Positions 8,257 to 17,963 of a stretch of 64,000 bases of DNA are shown here, in pieces (position 1 is the stretch's first letter; each line of letters starts with the position of its first letter). The stretch is from Sedimenticola sp. (lineage in GTDB: Bacteria > Pseudomonadota > Gammaproteobacteria > Chromatiales > Chromatiaceae), in assembly GCA_026985055.1 (NCBI GenBank), contig JALSQZ010000045.1, forward strand, positions 23,964 to 87,963, written 5' to 3'. The translations under genes and the position numbers were made by a program. Under the pieces are notes generated by a model. The model worked only from the letters and a program-made list of their open reading frames with translations, had not been told where the DNA came from and ran no database searches.

Positions 8257-9636
8257 ATGCGTAGTCTGTGGATCCTGTTGTTCTGCCTGTTCAGCCTGCC
8301 TGCATTGTCCGGGGGAGAAAAGGTGCAGGAGTTCATGCTGGACAATGGCATGAAGATCATTGTCAAACCGGATCACCGGGCACCCGTGGTGGTCAGTCAG
8401 GTCTGGTACAAGGTGGGTTCCAGTTACGAGCTGCCGGGAACTACGGGCGTGTCCCATGTCCTGGAACACATGATGTTCAAGGGTACGAAAAATGTACCAC
8501 CAGACGAATTTTCACGCATTGTCGCCGCTCTGGGGGGAAGCGAGAATGCGTTCACCGGCGTCGATTACACCGCCTATTTCGAGACCCTGTCGAAGAAACA
8601 TCTGGAACGGGCTCTGGAGCTGGAGGCGGATCGCATGCAGAATCTGCTGCTGGATGAAAAGGAATTCCAGCGCGAGGTTGCGGTGGTGCGTGAAGAACGT
8701 CGCCTGCGCACCGATGACGATCCCAATGGCCTGCTTTGGGAGCAGTTCAACGCCGTGGCCTGGCGCGTGTCTCCCTACCGCAATCCCGTGATTGGCTGGA
8801 TGCATGACCTGGAAGTCATGACCCTGGCTGATCTGCAACAATGGTATGACCAGTGGTATTCCCCGGACAATGCCCTGCTGGTAGTGGTGGGGGACGTGGT
8901 GCCTGGCGAAGTGCTGGCACTGGCGAAAAAGCATTTTGGCCCCATTCCCCCCCGGCCGCGCAAGGCCTGGCGGCAGCGCCCGGAGCCGCCGCAGAAAGGC
9001 CCGCTGCGCATGACGCTGCGGGTTCCGGCGGAGCAGCCCGTATTGCTCATGGGGTACAAGGTGCCGGCCATGGTGGATGCACAAGACCCGGCGGAAATCT
9101 ATGCCCTGATGGTGCTCAATTCCATTCTTGGCGATGGTGACAGTTCCCGTCTGTCCGCCAGCGTGGTTCGCGAGCAGGGGCTGGCCGTATCCGCGAGCAG
9201 CAGCTATGACCCTTTCAGCCGCCTTTCCGGTTTGTTGGAGATCGAAGCCATTCCCGCGCAGGAAGCCGGGCTGGACGATTTGCAGGCAGGACTGCTCGCG
9301 CAGATAGAAAAGCTCAAGCAGGAACCGGTGAGCGCAAGGGAATTGCAGCGGGTCATCAATCGCACCCTGGCCGCCAGGGTATTTGCCAGGGATTCCATGT
9401 TCTATCAGGCCATGCTCATTGGCATGCGTGAAACCAATGGCTACGACTGGCGCAGTCTGGAAGAGGAGCTCAAGCATATCCGCGCGGTGACTCCCGAACA
9501 GGTGCAGTCCGTGGCGCGAAAATATCTGGTGGAACAGGGATTGACCACAGCCCGTCTCGAACCGGTGAGCAAGGCGTCAACAGAAAGCGTAACGGACAAA
9601 CCGGAAAAGGCCGCGAAGGGAGAGAAAAAATCATGA
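8257..9636 (+). CDS. M16-family zinc metallopeptidase, catalytic subunit, secreted
   Basis: A 459-residue pitrilysin-type peptidase with a signal peptide (MRSLWILLFCLFSLPALS). The inverted zinc motif H67-V-L-E-H71 is intact and the distal Glu ligand lies in EVAVVREERR about 75 residues later, so this is the catalytic partner. A lysine-rich C-terminal tail (KPEKAAKGEKKS) ends in a 4-nt overlap with the second M16 gene. Together they should form a heterodimeric periplasmic peptidase clamp, a pair found beside ftsY/rsmD in Pseudomonas. Physiological substrates are not evident. Confidence 0.93.
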   Translation: MRSLWILLFCLFSLPALSGGEKVQEFMLDNGMKIIVKPDHRAPVVVSQVWYKVGSSYELPGTTGVSHVLEHMMFKGTKNVPPDEFSRIVAALGGSENAFTGVDYTAYFETLSKKHLERALELEADRMQNLLLDEKEFQREVAVVREERRLRTDDDPNGLLWEQFNAVAWRVSPYRNPVIGWMHDLEVMTLADLQQWYDQWYSPDNALLVVVGDVVPGEVLALAKKHFGPIPPRPRKAWRQRPEPPQKGPLRMTLRVPAEQPVLLMGYKVPAMVDAQDPAEIYALMVLNSILGDGDSSRLSASVVREQGLAVSASSSYDPFSRLSGLLEIEAIPAQEAGLDDLQAGLLAQIEKLKQEPVSARELQRVINRTLAARVFARDSMFYQAMLIGMRETNGYDWRSLEEELKHIRAVTPEQVQSVARKYLVEQGLTTARLEPVSKASTESVTDKPEKAAKGEKKS

Positions 9637-10925
9637 AACATATCCTGGCGTGCTTGGTGATGCTTCTCATGGCAGGGCAGGTTGCGGCCATGGAGGTGCA
9701 GTCCTGGCAGACCAAAGGCGGCGCCCGGGTCATGTATGTACATGCGCCACAACTGCCCATGGTGAATCTGCGGGTGATGCTCGATGCCGGCAGCGCCCGC
9801 GATGGCGATCTTCCCGGGCAGGCGCGGCTGCTCAATGAACTGCTGCTGGAAGGTGCGGGGAAATGGAATGCCGATGAACTGGCCAGTGAACTGGAATCCC
9901 GTGGCATTGAAGTCAGCACCCATACCGGCCGGGATATGGCGCAGATCACCCTGCGTAGCCTCAGTGACAAGAATATTCTCACGCCTGCCCTGGACATGCT
10001 GGCGGCCATGCTCGCCAGCCCGCGACTCGAAGAAGAAGCCATCGCCAGAGTGAAGGAACGTACGCTGGCCGCCTTGCGCCAGGCCAGCCAGTCGGCTGAA
10101 GATGTCGCGGACAGAGAGATGATGAAGGCCCTGTACGGAGATCATCCCTACGCCCATGATCCCCTGGGTACGGAAAAATCCCTGGAAAAGATCAACCGCG
10201 AGACTCTGCAGGTTTTTCACCAGCGCTTCTACAATCAGGCCAACGCGGTTGTGGCCCTGGTCGGAGATGTGGATCGCACCCAGGCGGAGATTCTGGCGGA
10301 GCATGTGCTTGCCGGTCTGCCCGTTGGAGAAAAAGCACCACCGTTTCCGGAGCCGAACCCGAAAAAGGCTCGCGCTCTGCACAAGGATTTTCCCGCATCC
10401 CAGACACATCTTTATCTGGGCATGCTGGGCATCCATCGCAAGGACCCGGATTATTTTCCTCTCATCGTCGGTAATCATATTCTTGGCGGCAGCGGCCTCA
10501 CTTCCATCATGGGTGAGGAGGTGCGCAACAAAAGGGGGTTGTCCTACGGCATCTCCAGCTATTTTTCGCCCTTGCGCGTCAAGGGTCCCTGGATGCTGTC
10601 AGCTCAGACCAAAAACAGCCAGGCCAGAACCACGCTGGAGCTGATGACGGCGCTGTTACGCGATTTTATTGACGAAGGTCCGACACAGAAACAGCTGCAG
10701 GCGGCGAAAAAACATCTGGCTGGCGGGTTTCCCCTCAGGCTTTCCAGCAACAAGAAGATTCTGCAACAGATCAGCGTCATGGCTTTCTATGATCTGCCGC
10801 CGGACTGGCTGGACACCTGGTCTTCTCGTGTGGAACAGGTGACGCGCGCCCAGATTCGGCGCGCCTTCCGTCGGCGCATGCCCATGAAGCATCTCCTGCA
10901 GGTGAGCGTGGGTGGCGGGAAATAG
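9633..10925 (+). CDS. M16-family peptidase-like partner subunit (no zinc motif)
   Basis: A 430-residue secreted paralogue (signal peptide MKHILACLVMLLMAGQVAA). Where the catalytic subunit has HxxEH this one reads ARLLNELLLEG, so zinc binding is lost. It keeps the C-terminal R/Y substrate-binding signature of partner subunits (NKRGLSYGISSYFSPL). It probably supplies the second half of the proteolytic chamber. Its ATG overlaps the preceding gene by 4 nt, and the next gene (rsmD) starts directly after its stop codon. Confidence 0.92.
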   Translation: MKHILACLVMLLMAGQVAAMEVQSWQTKGGARVMYVHAPQLPMVNLRVMLDAGSARDGDLPGQARLLNELLLEGAGKWNADELASELESRGIEVSTHTGRDMAQITLRSLSDKNILTPALDMLAAMLASPRLEEEAIARVKERTLAALRQASQSAEDVADREMMKALYGDHPYAHDPLGTEKSLEKINRETLQVFHQRFYNQANAVVALVGDVDRTQAEILAEHVLAGLPVGEKAPPFPEPNPKKARALHKDFPASQTHLYLGMLGIHRKDPDYFPLIVGNHILGGSGLTSIMGEEVRNKRGLSYGISSYFSPLRVKGPWMLSAQTKNSQARTTLELMTALLRDFIDEGPTQKQLQAAKKHLAGGFPLRLSSNKKILQQISVMAFYDLPPDWLDTWSSRVEQVTRAQIRRAFRRRMPMKHLLQVSVGGGK

Positions 10926-11504
10926 TTGGCCGGGCGCAGTAACAGTATTCGTATCATTGGCGGCGAATTTCGTGGCCGTCGCCTCACTTTTGCCTCTGTT
11001 CCGGGGCTGCGTCCCACTGCGGATCGTTTGCGTGAAACCCTGTTCAACTGGCTGCAAGGGGAAGTCCAGGGTACGGATTGTCTGGATCTTTTCGCGGGCA
11101 GCGGTGCTTTGGGACTGGAAGCCCTGTCCCGGGGGGCGGCCCATGTCCGGCTGGTGGATCAGTCCCGTGTGGTGGCTCGCCAACTGCAACAGAATCTGCA
11201 ACAGCTGGGTGCGCAAGGCCGCGCTGAAGTGATGACCGGCGATGCCCTGCGTCTGTTGCGTGCGGGAGCGGATCGCAGTTTCGATCTGGTATTCCTCGAT
11301 CCGCCTTTCGCCGCGAACTGTCTGCCGCAGGCTTGCGCATTGCTGGAGGAAAACGCCTGGCTCAAACCACGCAGCTGGATCTATCTGGAACAGGACAGTC
11401 ATCGTGACTGGCCGCCATTGGCGCACAACTGGCGGTTGTACCGGGAAGCCAAAGCGGGGCAGGCCGCCTGTCGTCTGTATCGGCGTGATATAATCGAGAA
11501 TTGA
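10926..11504 (+). CDS. rsmD: 16S rRNA (guanine966-N2)-methyltransferase RsmD
   Basis: SAM-dependent modification of G966 in the small ribosomal subunit. The 192-residue protein has GGEFRGRRL (12-20), the SAM loop DLFAGSGALGLEALSRGA (54-71) and the catalytic DPPF (125-128). The start is TTG at 10926, immediately after the preceding TAG; no in-frame ATG exists before the conserved GGEFRGR, so a TTG start coupled to the M16 gene is the only reasonable choice. It precedes coaD as in most gammaproteobacteria. Confidence 0.95.
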   Translation: MAGRSNSIRIIGGEFRGRRLTFASVPGLRPTADRLRETLFNWLQGEVQGTDCLDLFAGSGALGLEALSRGAAHVRLVDQSRVVARQLQQNLQQLGAQGRAEVMTGDALRLLRAGADRSFDLVFLDPPFAANCLPQACALLEENAWLKPRSWIYLEQDSHRDWPPLAHNWRLYREAKAGQAACRLYRRDIIEN

Positions 11505-11517
11505 TTCGCTTTCCTGA

Positions 11518-12278
<761 letters not shown>

Positions 12279-12302
12279 TACGCAAACAGCCGCAACACTC
12301 CC

Positions 12303-12333
12303 AAAAGCTCCAGTCCGAGGCTGGGGCTTTTTT
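12303..12333 (+). terminator. Rho-independent terminator after the ferredoxin gene
   Basis: AAAAGCTCCAG (12303-12313) pairs with CTGGGGCTTTT (12321-12331) with one G-U pair and a 7-nt loop, followed by a T run to 12333. It ends the rsmD-coaD-fdx unit. It also sits inside the reading frame that encodes what looks like the signal peptide of the following gamma-glutamyltransferase. Confidence 0.88.
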
Positions 12334-12342
12334 GTTTGCGCA

Positions 12343-13980
12343 TTGCTCCTGTTCCTGCCCGCGGCACATGGGGGGGAGCGACCGCCCGCCATGGCCGTGG
12401 TTTCGGCGCATCCTGCGGCGACCCGGGCGGGCATGGAGATATTGCAGGCGGGCGGGAATGCATTCGACGCCGCAGTAGCGGTGAGCGCCGCCCTGGCGGT
12501 GGTGGAGCCCTACAGTTCCGGCCTGGGGGGTGGTGGGTTCTGGTTGTTGCATCGGGCCGATGACGGTTTCGAGGTGATGATCGACGGGCGGGAAACCGCG
12601 CCCCTGGCCGCGCATCGCGACATGTATCTGGATGAGCGGGGTGATCCGGTAAAAAATGCTTCCATCGACGGTCCCCTGGCGGCCGGCATCCCGGGAGAGC
12701 CCGCGGCCCTGGTCTATCTGTCGGAGCACTATGGGCGACTGCCGTTGAAGACCAGCCTGCAACCGGCCATCCACCTGGCCGAAAACGGGTTCAGAGTCGA
12801 TGAACATTTCCGGCGCATGGCGGCTTTTCGCCTGAATGCCTTGCGCGCGTCTCCCGCTGCCGCAACACAATTCTTGCTGAAGAACGAGGTGCCGCGAGTG
12901 GGACATCTCATCCGCCAGCCGGCGCTGGCTCAAACCCTGCGCGCCCTGGCCCGCGAGGGAAAGTCTGGATTCTATGCAGGGGAGATCGCCCGGCGCCTGG
13001 TGGCGGATGTGCGGCGTCATGGTGGAATCTGGACCTTGCGGGATCTTCAGCAGTACAGGGTAAAGGAGCGTGAGCCCATGGTGGGAAAATATCATGGCTG
13101 GCGCGTGGTCAGCGCCGCGCTGCCTTCTTCCGGAGGCGTGTTGCTCCTGGAAATGCTCAACATGCTGGCGATGAAAGACCTGCAAGCCATGAGTGAAGCC
13201 GACCGGGTGCATTTTCTGGTGGAAGTCATGCGCCGCGCCTATGCCGACCGCGCCCGCTGGCTGGGAGATGCGGATTTCGTGGACATGCCCCTGAAAAAAC
13301 TTCTGTCCACGGCCTATGCGCGCAAACTCGTGGCCGGCATCGACATGAAAAAGGCCACTCCCGGCAGTAGTCTGCCGTCGGTACGCGCCGAAGGGCAGGA
13401 CACCACCCATTTCTCCATTCTCGACAGCCACGGCAACCGGGTCGCGGCCACCTTGAGCATCAACTATCCTTTTGGCTCCGGCTTTGTCGCGGAGGGTACG
13501 GGGGTGTTGCTCAATGATGAAATGGATGACTTTTCCATCAAGCCCGGCGTGGCCAATGTGTATGGTCTGGTGGGCGCGCAAGCCAACGCGATTGCCCCGG
13601 GCAAGCGCATGCTGTCCAGCATGTCTCCCACTTTTGTCGAGAATCACGATCATCTGGCCATTTTGGGCACCCCGGGAGGTTCACGCATCATTACCATGGT
13701 ATTGCTTGGGCTTCTTGAGGCGGTAGAAGGGAAAAGCGTAACGGACTGGGTGAGCCGTCCCCGTTTTCATCACCAGTATCTGCCGGATGTCATACAGCTC
13801 GAACCCGGTGCTTTCGATGAGAAACTCAAAGCCGCCCTGAAAGCACGGGGGCATCGTCTGGATGAGAAAAGCCGTCCCTGGGGCAATATGCAGGCCATAC
13901 ACTGGAACCGGAGAAACCAGATGGTTCAGGCTGCCAGCGATCCCCGGGGAGGGGGGCTGGCATTGGTGGAAAAGCGTTAG
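12343..13980 (+). CDS. ggt: Gamma-glutamyltransferase (start uncertain)
   Basis: Hydrolyses or transfers the gamma-glutamyl group of glutathione in the periplasm after autocleavage into two subunits. The nucleophile region GQDTTHFSILDSHGN with the processing Thr, GSGFVAEGTGVLLNDEMDDF and the C-terminal LGTPGGSRI glycine loop are all present. The N-terminus is the puzzle: a hydrophobic stretch GWGFFVCALLLFLPAAHG looks like a signal peptide, but no ATG or GTG precedes it in frame outside the ferredoxin gene, and its first half is encoded by the terminator. I list TTG at 12343; ATG at 12391 would remove the signal entirely. A G7 run at about 12370 is a possible place for a sequence or real frameshift. 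Confidence 0.85.
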   Translation: MLLFLPAAHGGERPPAMAVVSAHPAATRAGMEILQAGGNAFDAAVAVSAALAVVEPYSSGLGGGGFWLLHRADDGFEVMIDGRETAPLAAHRDMYLDERGDPVKNASIDGPLAAGIPGEPAALVYLSEHYGRLPLKTSLQPAIHLAENGFRVDEHFRRMAAFRLNALRASPAAATQFLLKNEVPRVGHLIRQPALAQTLRALAREGKSGFYAGEIARRLVADVRRHGGIWTLRDLQQYRVKEREPMVGKYHGWRVVSAALPSSGGVLLLEMLNMLAMKDLQAMSEADRVHFLVEVMRRAYADRARWLGDADFVDMPLKKLLSTAYARKLVAGIDMKKATPGSSLPSVRAEGQDTTHFSILDSHGNRVAATLSINYPFGSGFVAEGTGVLLNDEMDDFSIKPGVANVYGLVGAQANAIAPGKRMLSSMSPTFVENHDHLAILGTPGGSRIITMVLLGLLEAVEGKSVTDWVSRPRFHHQYLPDVIQLEPGAFDEKLKAALKARGHRLDEKSRPWGNMQAIHWNRRNQMVQAASDPRGGGLALVEKR

Positions 13981-14156
13981 CCCCTTCCTAATCCTCTGCC
14001 GGTCTTGGGAGAGGAGACAATCGATCAATCCGGCTTTCAGCCGTAACTTGAAGCCACCGGCTTTTATCCACACCCTGCCAAGAAGTCCTTTCGTGTTGGC
14101 GTTTTCGCGTTACAATATGTCAATGTCGGCAAAGTATTTCTGGAGCGAAACCAAGA

Positions 14157-14441
14157 ATGGCAAGAGTAACTGTAGAGGATTGTCTGGAACATGTGGACAA
14201 TCGTTTCAACCTGGTATTGCTGGCGTCCAAACGCGCCAGGCAACTGGAAAATGGCGTGGAACCCCTGGTTCCCGAAGACAATGACAAACCCACGGTCATT
14301 GCCCTGCGCGAAATTGCGGCTGGCCTGATTACCAATCAGACCATCGATGATCAGGTCGAGAGCAAGGAAGAATCCATCGACGACGAACTGGCTGCGGCCC
14401 TGGCACAGGAAGTTCAGGCAGCGCTGGACGGCGGCTTGTAA
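14157..14441 (+). CDS. rpoZ: RNA polymerase omega subunit
   Basis: Omega helps assemble beta' and forms part of ppGpp site 1. The 94-residue protein opens with [30 protein letters not shown], the universal omega signature, and its acidic tail is normal in gammaproteobacteria. It is 11 nt upstream of spoT. It is separated from gmk by about 10.5 kb, unlike the usual gmk-rpoZ-spoT order. A TACAAT (-10-like) hexamer lies about 45 bp upstream, but no convincing -35 accompanies it. Confidence 0.97.
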   Translation: MARVTVEDCLEHVDNRFNLVLLASKRARQLENGVEPLVPEDNDKPTVIALREIAAGLITNQTIDDQVESKEESIDDELAAALAQEVQAALDGGL

Positions 14442-14452
14442 GACTCACGCCG

Positions 14453-16645
14453 GTGGCCACTTCACTGCCTGTCGAACCTGAAGGCAAATGGCCACCGACA
14501 GTGCCCGTGCGTGCCAACGGCGCTTCCGGGCCCCGTTATCTGATCAGCGACCTCTGTACCTATCTGGAATCCTATCTGCCTCCCGAGCAGGTGCGGGAGG
14601 TGTATCGCGCCTATCTGTTTGGCGCCGAGGCGCACAAGGATCAGAAACGTCTGTCCGGCGAACCTTATATCTGTCATCCGGTGGCGGTAGCGCGCATTCT
14701 GGCGGAAATGCGCATGGACTATCAGTGCCTGATGGCGGCCATCCTGCATGATGTGATCGAGGATACGCCCACCGCCAAGGATCAGCTTGCACAGGAGTTC
14801 AGTGAAGAAATCGCGGAACTGGTGGATGGGGTGAGCAAACTGGCCAAGATCGGTTCCTTGAGTCGCGCCGAGGCCCAGGCCGAAAGCTTCCGCAAGATGA
14901 TGCTGGCCATGACCCGGGATATCCGGGTGATACTCATCAAGCTCGCCGACCGGCTGCACAACATGCGCACCCTGGGTGTCATGCGTCCTGACAAGGCGCG
15001 GCGCATATCCCGGGAAACCACGGAAATCTACGCGCCCATCGCCCAGCGTCTGGGCATCAACAGTCTGCGCGTGGAGCTGGAAGATCTGGGCATGGCGGCC
15101 TATTACCCATGGCGCTACCGGGTCATCTCTGAACGTCTGCAGAAGTTGCGCGGGCATCGCCGGGAACTGGTGGAAAGCGTGGAAGAAGCCATGCGTGACC
15201 GTCTCGCCCAGGAAGACTTCAAGGGAGAAGTCAGCGGCCGGGAAAAGCATATCTGCAGCATTTACCGCAAGATGCGCGACAAGCATTTGTCCCTGAGCGA
15301 GGTCGCGGATGTATTCGCCTTCCGCATTCTGGTGGATGATGTGGACACCTGCTACCGGGTGCTGGGCGCCATGCACAGCCTGTACAAGCCCGTGCCCGGA
15401 AGATTCAAGGACTACATCGCCATTCCCAAGGCGAACGGTTATCAGTCATTGCATACGGTGCTGGTAGGGCCGCACGGCCAGCACATCGAGGTGCAGATTC
15501 GCACCCGGGAAATGCACAAGGTGGCGGAAGAGGGCATAGCGGCACACTGGCATTACAAGACCGGGGATGAGAAGTTTCCCCCCGCTGCTGCTGCGGAATG
15601 GGTGCGCAATCTGCTGGAGGTGCAGAAAGGTTCCGGAACCTCCACCGAGTTCCTGGAGCATGTCAAGGTCGATCTGTTTCCGGACGAGGTCTATGTGTTC
15701 ACGCCCAACGGGCAGATCAAGGTTTTGCCCAAAGGCGCGTCCGTGGTGGATTTTGCCTATTCCATTCACTCGGATGTGGGCAATCATTGCGTGGCGGCGC
15801 GGGTGGATCGGCATCTGGTGCCCTTGCGCACCCGCTTGCGCAATGGTCAGACGGTGCAGATTCTGACCAATGATGACGCCCGCCCCAATCCCGCCTGGCT
15901 GGATTTCGTGGTTACCGGCAAGGCGCGCGCGGGGATACGCACCTTTCTCAAGCGCCTTGAATCCGATGAAGCTGCCCAGCTTGGCCAGCGCATGCTGGAG
16001 CGGGAGCTGGAAAAACATGGCGCCGCCCTGACGGAAATAAAAGAGAGTCAGATCGAGTCGGTGCTGGAGCAGCTCAAGGTGAACAGCCTGCGCGCCCTGA
16101 TGATCGATATCGGCCTGGGCAACCGCATGGTGAAACTGGTGGCAGGCACTCTGCTGTCGGTGGATGCCCTGGACAAGGATGGCGAGCCGGGGGCGGATCT
16201 GACCATTCGTGGCACGGAAGGCATGGTGGTCAAGTTTGGCAAATGCTGCCATCCCATTCCCGGAGACCCGGTGATCGCGGTTTTCAATCCCGGCAAGGGT
16301 CTGGTAGTGCATCACCAGTCCTGTCCCAATGTGCTGGATGAAAGGAAATCACGCGCCGACTGGGTGGATGTACGCTGGGAAGACGACGTACAGGGAGAAT
16401 TCGATACGGCGCTGTATCTGGATGTGAGCAACAAGCGCGGCATGCTGGCGACCATTGCCTCCGCGATTTCGGAAACCGGCTCCAACATCGACGACATTCG
16501 CACCGAAGATCACGATGGCCGAACCTCCGGTCTGCATTTGCTCATTTCCGTATCCGACCGAAAGCACCTGGCAGCCGTGATGCGGCGCCTGCGCGCCATT
16601 CCCGAAGTGTTGCGCATCAGCCGCGACCTGGGCCGCAAAAGCTGA
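14453..16645 (+). CDS. spoT: Bifunctional (p)ppGpp synthetase/hydrolase SpoT
   Basis: Makes and degrades the alarmone (p)ppGpp. The 730-residue protein has an N-terminal HD hydrolase domain (ICHPVAVARIL; ILHDVIEDT with H99-D100), a synthetase domain containing GRFKD and the NGYQSLHT motif, a TGS domain (VYVFTPNGQIKVLPKGASVVDFAY) and a C-terminal ACT domain (about 655-730). The intact HD pair and RFKD motif indicate a dual-function SpoT rather than synthesis-only RelA. The start is GTG at 14453, 11 nt after rpoZ, with no clear Shine-Dalgarno, suggesting coupling. Placement with rpoZ is conserved. Confidence 0.97.
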   Translation: MATSLPVEPEGKWPPTVPVRANGASGPRYLISDLCTYLESYLPPEQVREVYRAYLFGAEAHKDQKRLSGEPYICHPVAVARILAEMRMDYQCLMAAILHDVIEDTPTAKDQLAQEFSEEIAELVDGVSKLAKIGSLSRAEAQAESFRKMMLAMTRDIRVILIKLADRLHNMRTLGVMRPDKARRISRETTEIYAPIAQRLGINSLRVELEDLGMAAYYPWRYRVISERLQKLRGHRRELVESVEEAMRDRLAQEDFKGEVSGREKHICSIYRKMRDKHLSLSEVADVFAFRILVDDVDTCYRVLGAMHSLYKPVPGRFKDYIAIPKANGYQSLHTVLVGPHGQHIEVQIRTREMHKVAEEGIAAHWHYKTGDEKFPPAAAAEWVRNLLEVQKGSGTSTEFLEHVKVDLFPDEVYVFTPNGQIKVLPKGASVVDFAYSIHSDVGNHCVAARVDRHLVPLRTRLRNGQTVQILTNDDARPNPAWLDFVVTGKARAGIRTFLKRLESDEAAQLGQRMLERELEKHGAALTEIKESQIESVLEQLKVNSLRALMIDIGLGNRMVKLVAGTLLSVDALDKDGEPGADLTIRGTEGMVVKFGKCCHPIPGDPVIAVFNPGKGLVVHHQSCPNVLDERKSRADWVDVRWEDDVQGEFDTALYLDVSNKRGMLATIASAISETGSNIDDIRTEDHDGRTSGLHLLISVSDRKHLAAVMRRLRAIPEVLRISRDLGRKS

Positions 16646-16656
16646 GTCTTGCGTTC

Positions 16657-17253
16657 ATGCCACGAATTCTGCGTCGTTACGTCAATGAACCCCTGTGGGT
16701 GGATCTCCACTCGCGGCACGCGTCCGCCGTGCCTGAAAAGGCGTATGCCTGGCTTCGGGATCCTGCATCTCTTACCCGGCGGGTAACCCAGGTCTGTTCC
16801 GCGGGTTTCCGTGTCCAGGTGAAGTACCAGGGCTGGTCAGCCGCGCTGCCATCCGAGACCCGGCTGCTGAGGCTGGGTTTGCGTGAAGCCTGTCTGGTGC
16901 GGGAAGTGGAGCTGTTGTGCGGGGACGAGCCACAGGTGTTTGCCCGTACCCTGATGCCGGTAAGCAGCCTGCGCGGTCCGGCGCGGCAACTGTCCCGCCT
17001 GCGCAACAAGCCACTGGGGAAGGTGTTGTTCGCCAACCCGCATACGCGGCGCAAGGAAGTTCAGATTGCGCGTATTCAGCCGCAACACAGACTGTATCGC
17101 CCGGCGGTTTCTCATCTGCGCCAGCAGCCGCCGGAGCTTTGGGGGCGCCGCACCCTGTTTCTGTACGCGGGCAATCCCATTCTGGTGAATGAAATCTTCC
17201 TGCCTTCCCTGGTGGAACGGGATTGTCCGGCTGGAGCGGTATTTGTACGTTGA
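16657..17253 (+). CDS. ubiC: Chorismate pyruvate-lyase UbiC
   Basis: Removes pyruvate from chorismate to give 4-hydroxybenzoate, the first committed step of ubiquinone synthesis. The 198-residue protein matches the UbiC fold: a WLRDPASLTRRV N-terminal stretch, VREVELLCGDEP with a conserved Arg, and LFLYAGNPILVNEIFLPS with the active-site Glu. It starts 11 nt after spoT in the same direction. UbiC families diverge strongly in sequence, so the name rests on these motifs and length. It is convergent with mobA 30 nt away. Confidence 0.85.
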   Translation: MPRILRRYVNEPLWVDLHSRHASAVPEKAYAWLRDPASLTRRVTQVCSAGFRVQVKYQGWSAALPSETRLLRLGLREACLVREVELLCGDEPQVFARTLMPVSSLRGPARQLSRLRNKPLGKVLFANPHTRRKEVQIARIQPQHRLYRPAVSHLRQQPPELWGRRTLFLYAGNPILVNEIFLPSLVERDCPAGAVFVR

Positions 17254-17283
17254 ATCCCGCATTTCCTACCGGAGTTGTCCAGC

Positions 17284-17877
17284 TCAGGAACCTGATCTGA
17301 GGAAGATGTCCAGCTCTTCCTGGCTGTTGATGTTGCGAAAATGCCGCGGGGCATGGGAATAATCCGCCAGCGCCGGATGATGCGTGGCGCACCACTGACG
17401 CAGTTTGCGCCCGCCTGTTTGCATATAGGCTGCCAGATCATCGCCAAGCTCGGAGGCAATCAGGGCAAAGGCCGGTTGCAGTTTCTCGCCGTCATGCACC
17501 ACGGCCATCTTTGCGGGTTTCTCTTTCAGCGCCTGTGCGAGACGCAGCGCCAGATCCCGGGGGGGGCGGGGCACGTCGCAGGGGACGCACAGCATCCAGG
17601 GGGTATGTACTGCTTTGAGGCCAGCCAGTATGCCGGCCAGTGGCCCCTGAAAACCTTCCAGATCATCGCTGATGACGGGAAAGCCAAATTCCCGGTAACG
17701 GGAAAGATTGCGGTTGGCATTGATGATGAGCTGCCCGGCCTGGGATTGCAGACGCTCGATTATCAATGAGATCATGGGTTTGCCATGCACAGGCAACAAT
17801 CCCTTGTCCTGGCCTCCCATGCGTGAGCCGCGGCCTCCTGCCAGTATCATGGCGGTAATGTCCTGTTTTTCGATCAT
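17284..17877 (-). CDS. mobA: Molybdenum cofactor guanylyltransferase MobA
   Basis: Adds GMP to molybdopterin to form the MGD cofactor of DMSO-reductase-family enzymes. The nucleotide loop LAGGRGSRMGGQDKGLLPV near the N-terminus, the PCDVPRPP stretch and the C-terminal NINSQEELDIF are diagnostic. The frame opens from a TTG at 17895, but ATG at 17877 (MIEKQDITAMILAGG) gives the usual length of about 197 residues. It implies that the host makes bis-MGD enzymes such as nitrate or formate dehydrogenase-type proteins. It is divergent from the next gene. Confidence 0.95.
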   Translation of the reverse strand: MIEKQDITAMILAGGRGSRMGGQDKGLLPVHGKPMISLIIERLQSQAGQLIINANRNLSRYREFGFPVISDDLEGFQGPLAGILAGLKAVHTPWMLCVPCDVPRPPRDLALRLAQALKEKPAKMAVVHDGEKLQPAFALIASELGDDLAAYMQTGGRKLRQWCATHHPALADYSHAPRHFRNINSQEELDIFLRSGS

Positions 17878-17963
17878 GCTGTTTCTGCCGTTCAACCAGA
17901 ATTCACTCGGGATGCCCGGATATTGTATGCTGAGACGGCTTCGCGAAAGATTTTTTTGCCTGG

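Noticed and set aside
14100..14156. Possible sigma-70 promoter before rpoZ (TACAAT)
   Set aside because: No acceptable -35 hexamer at 16-18 bp and no extended -10.
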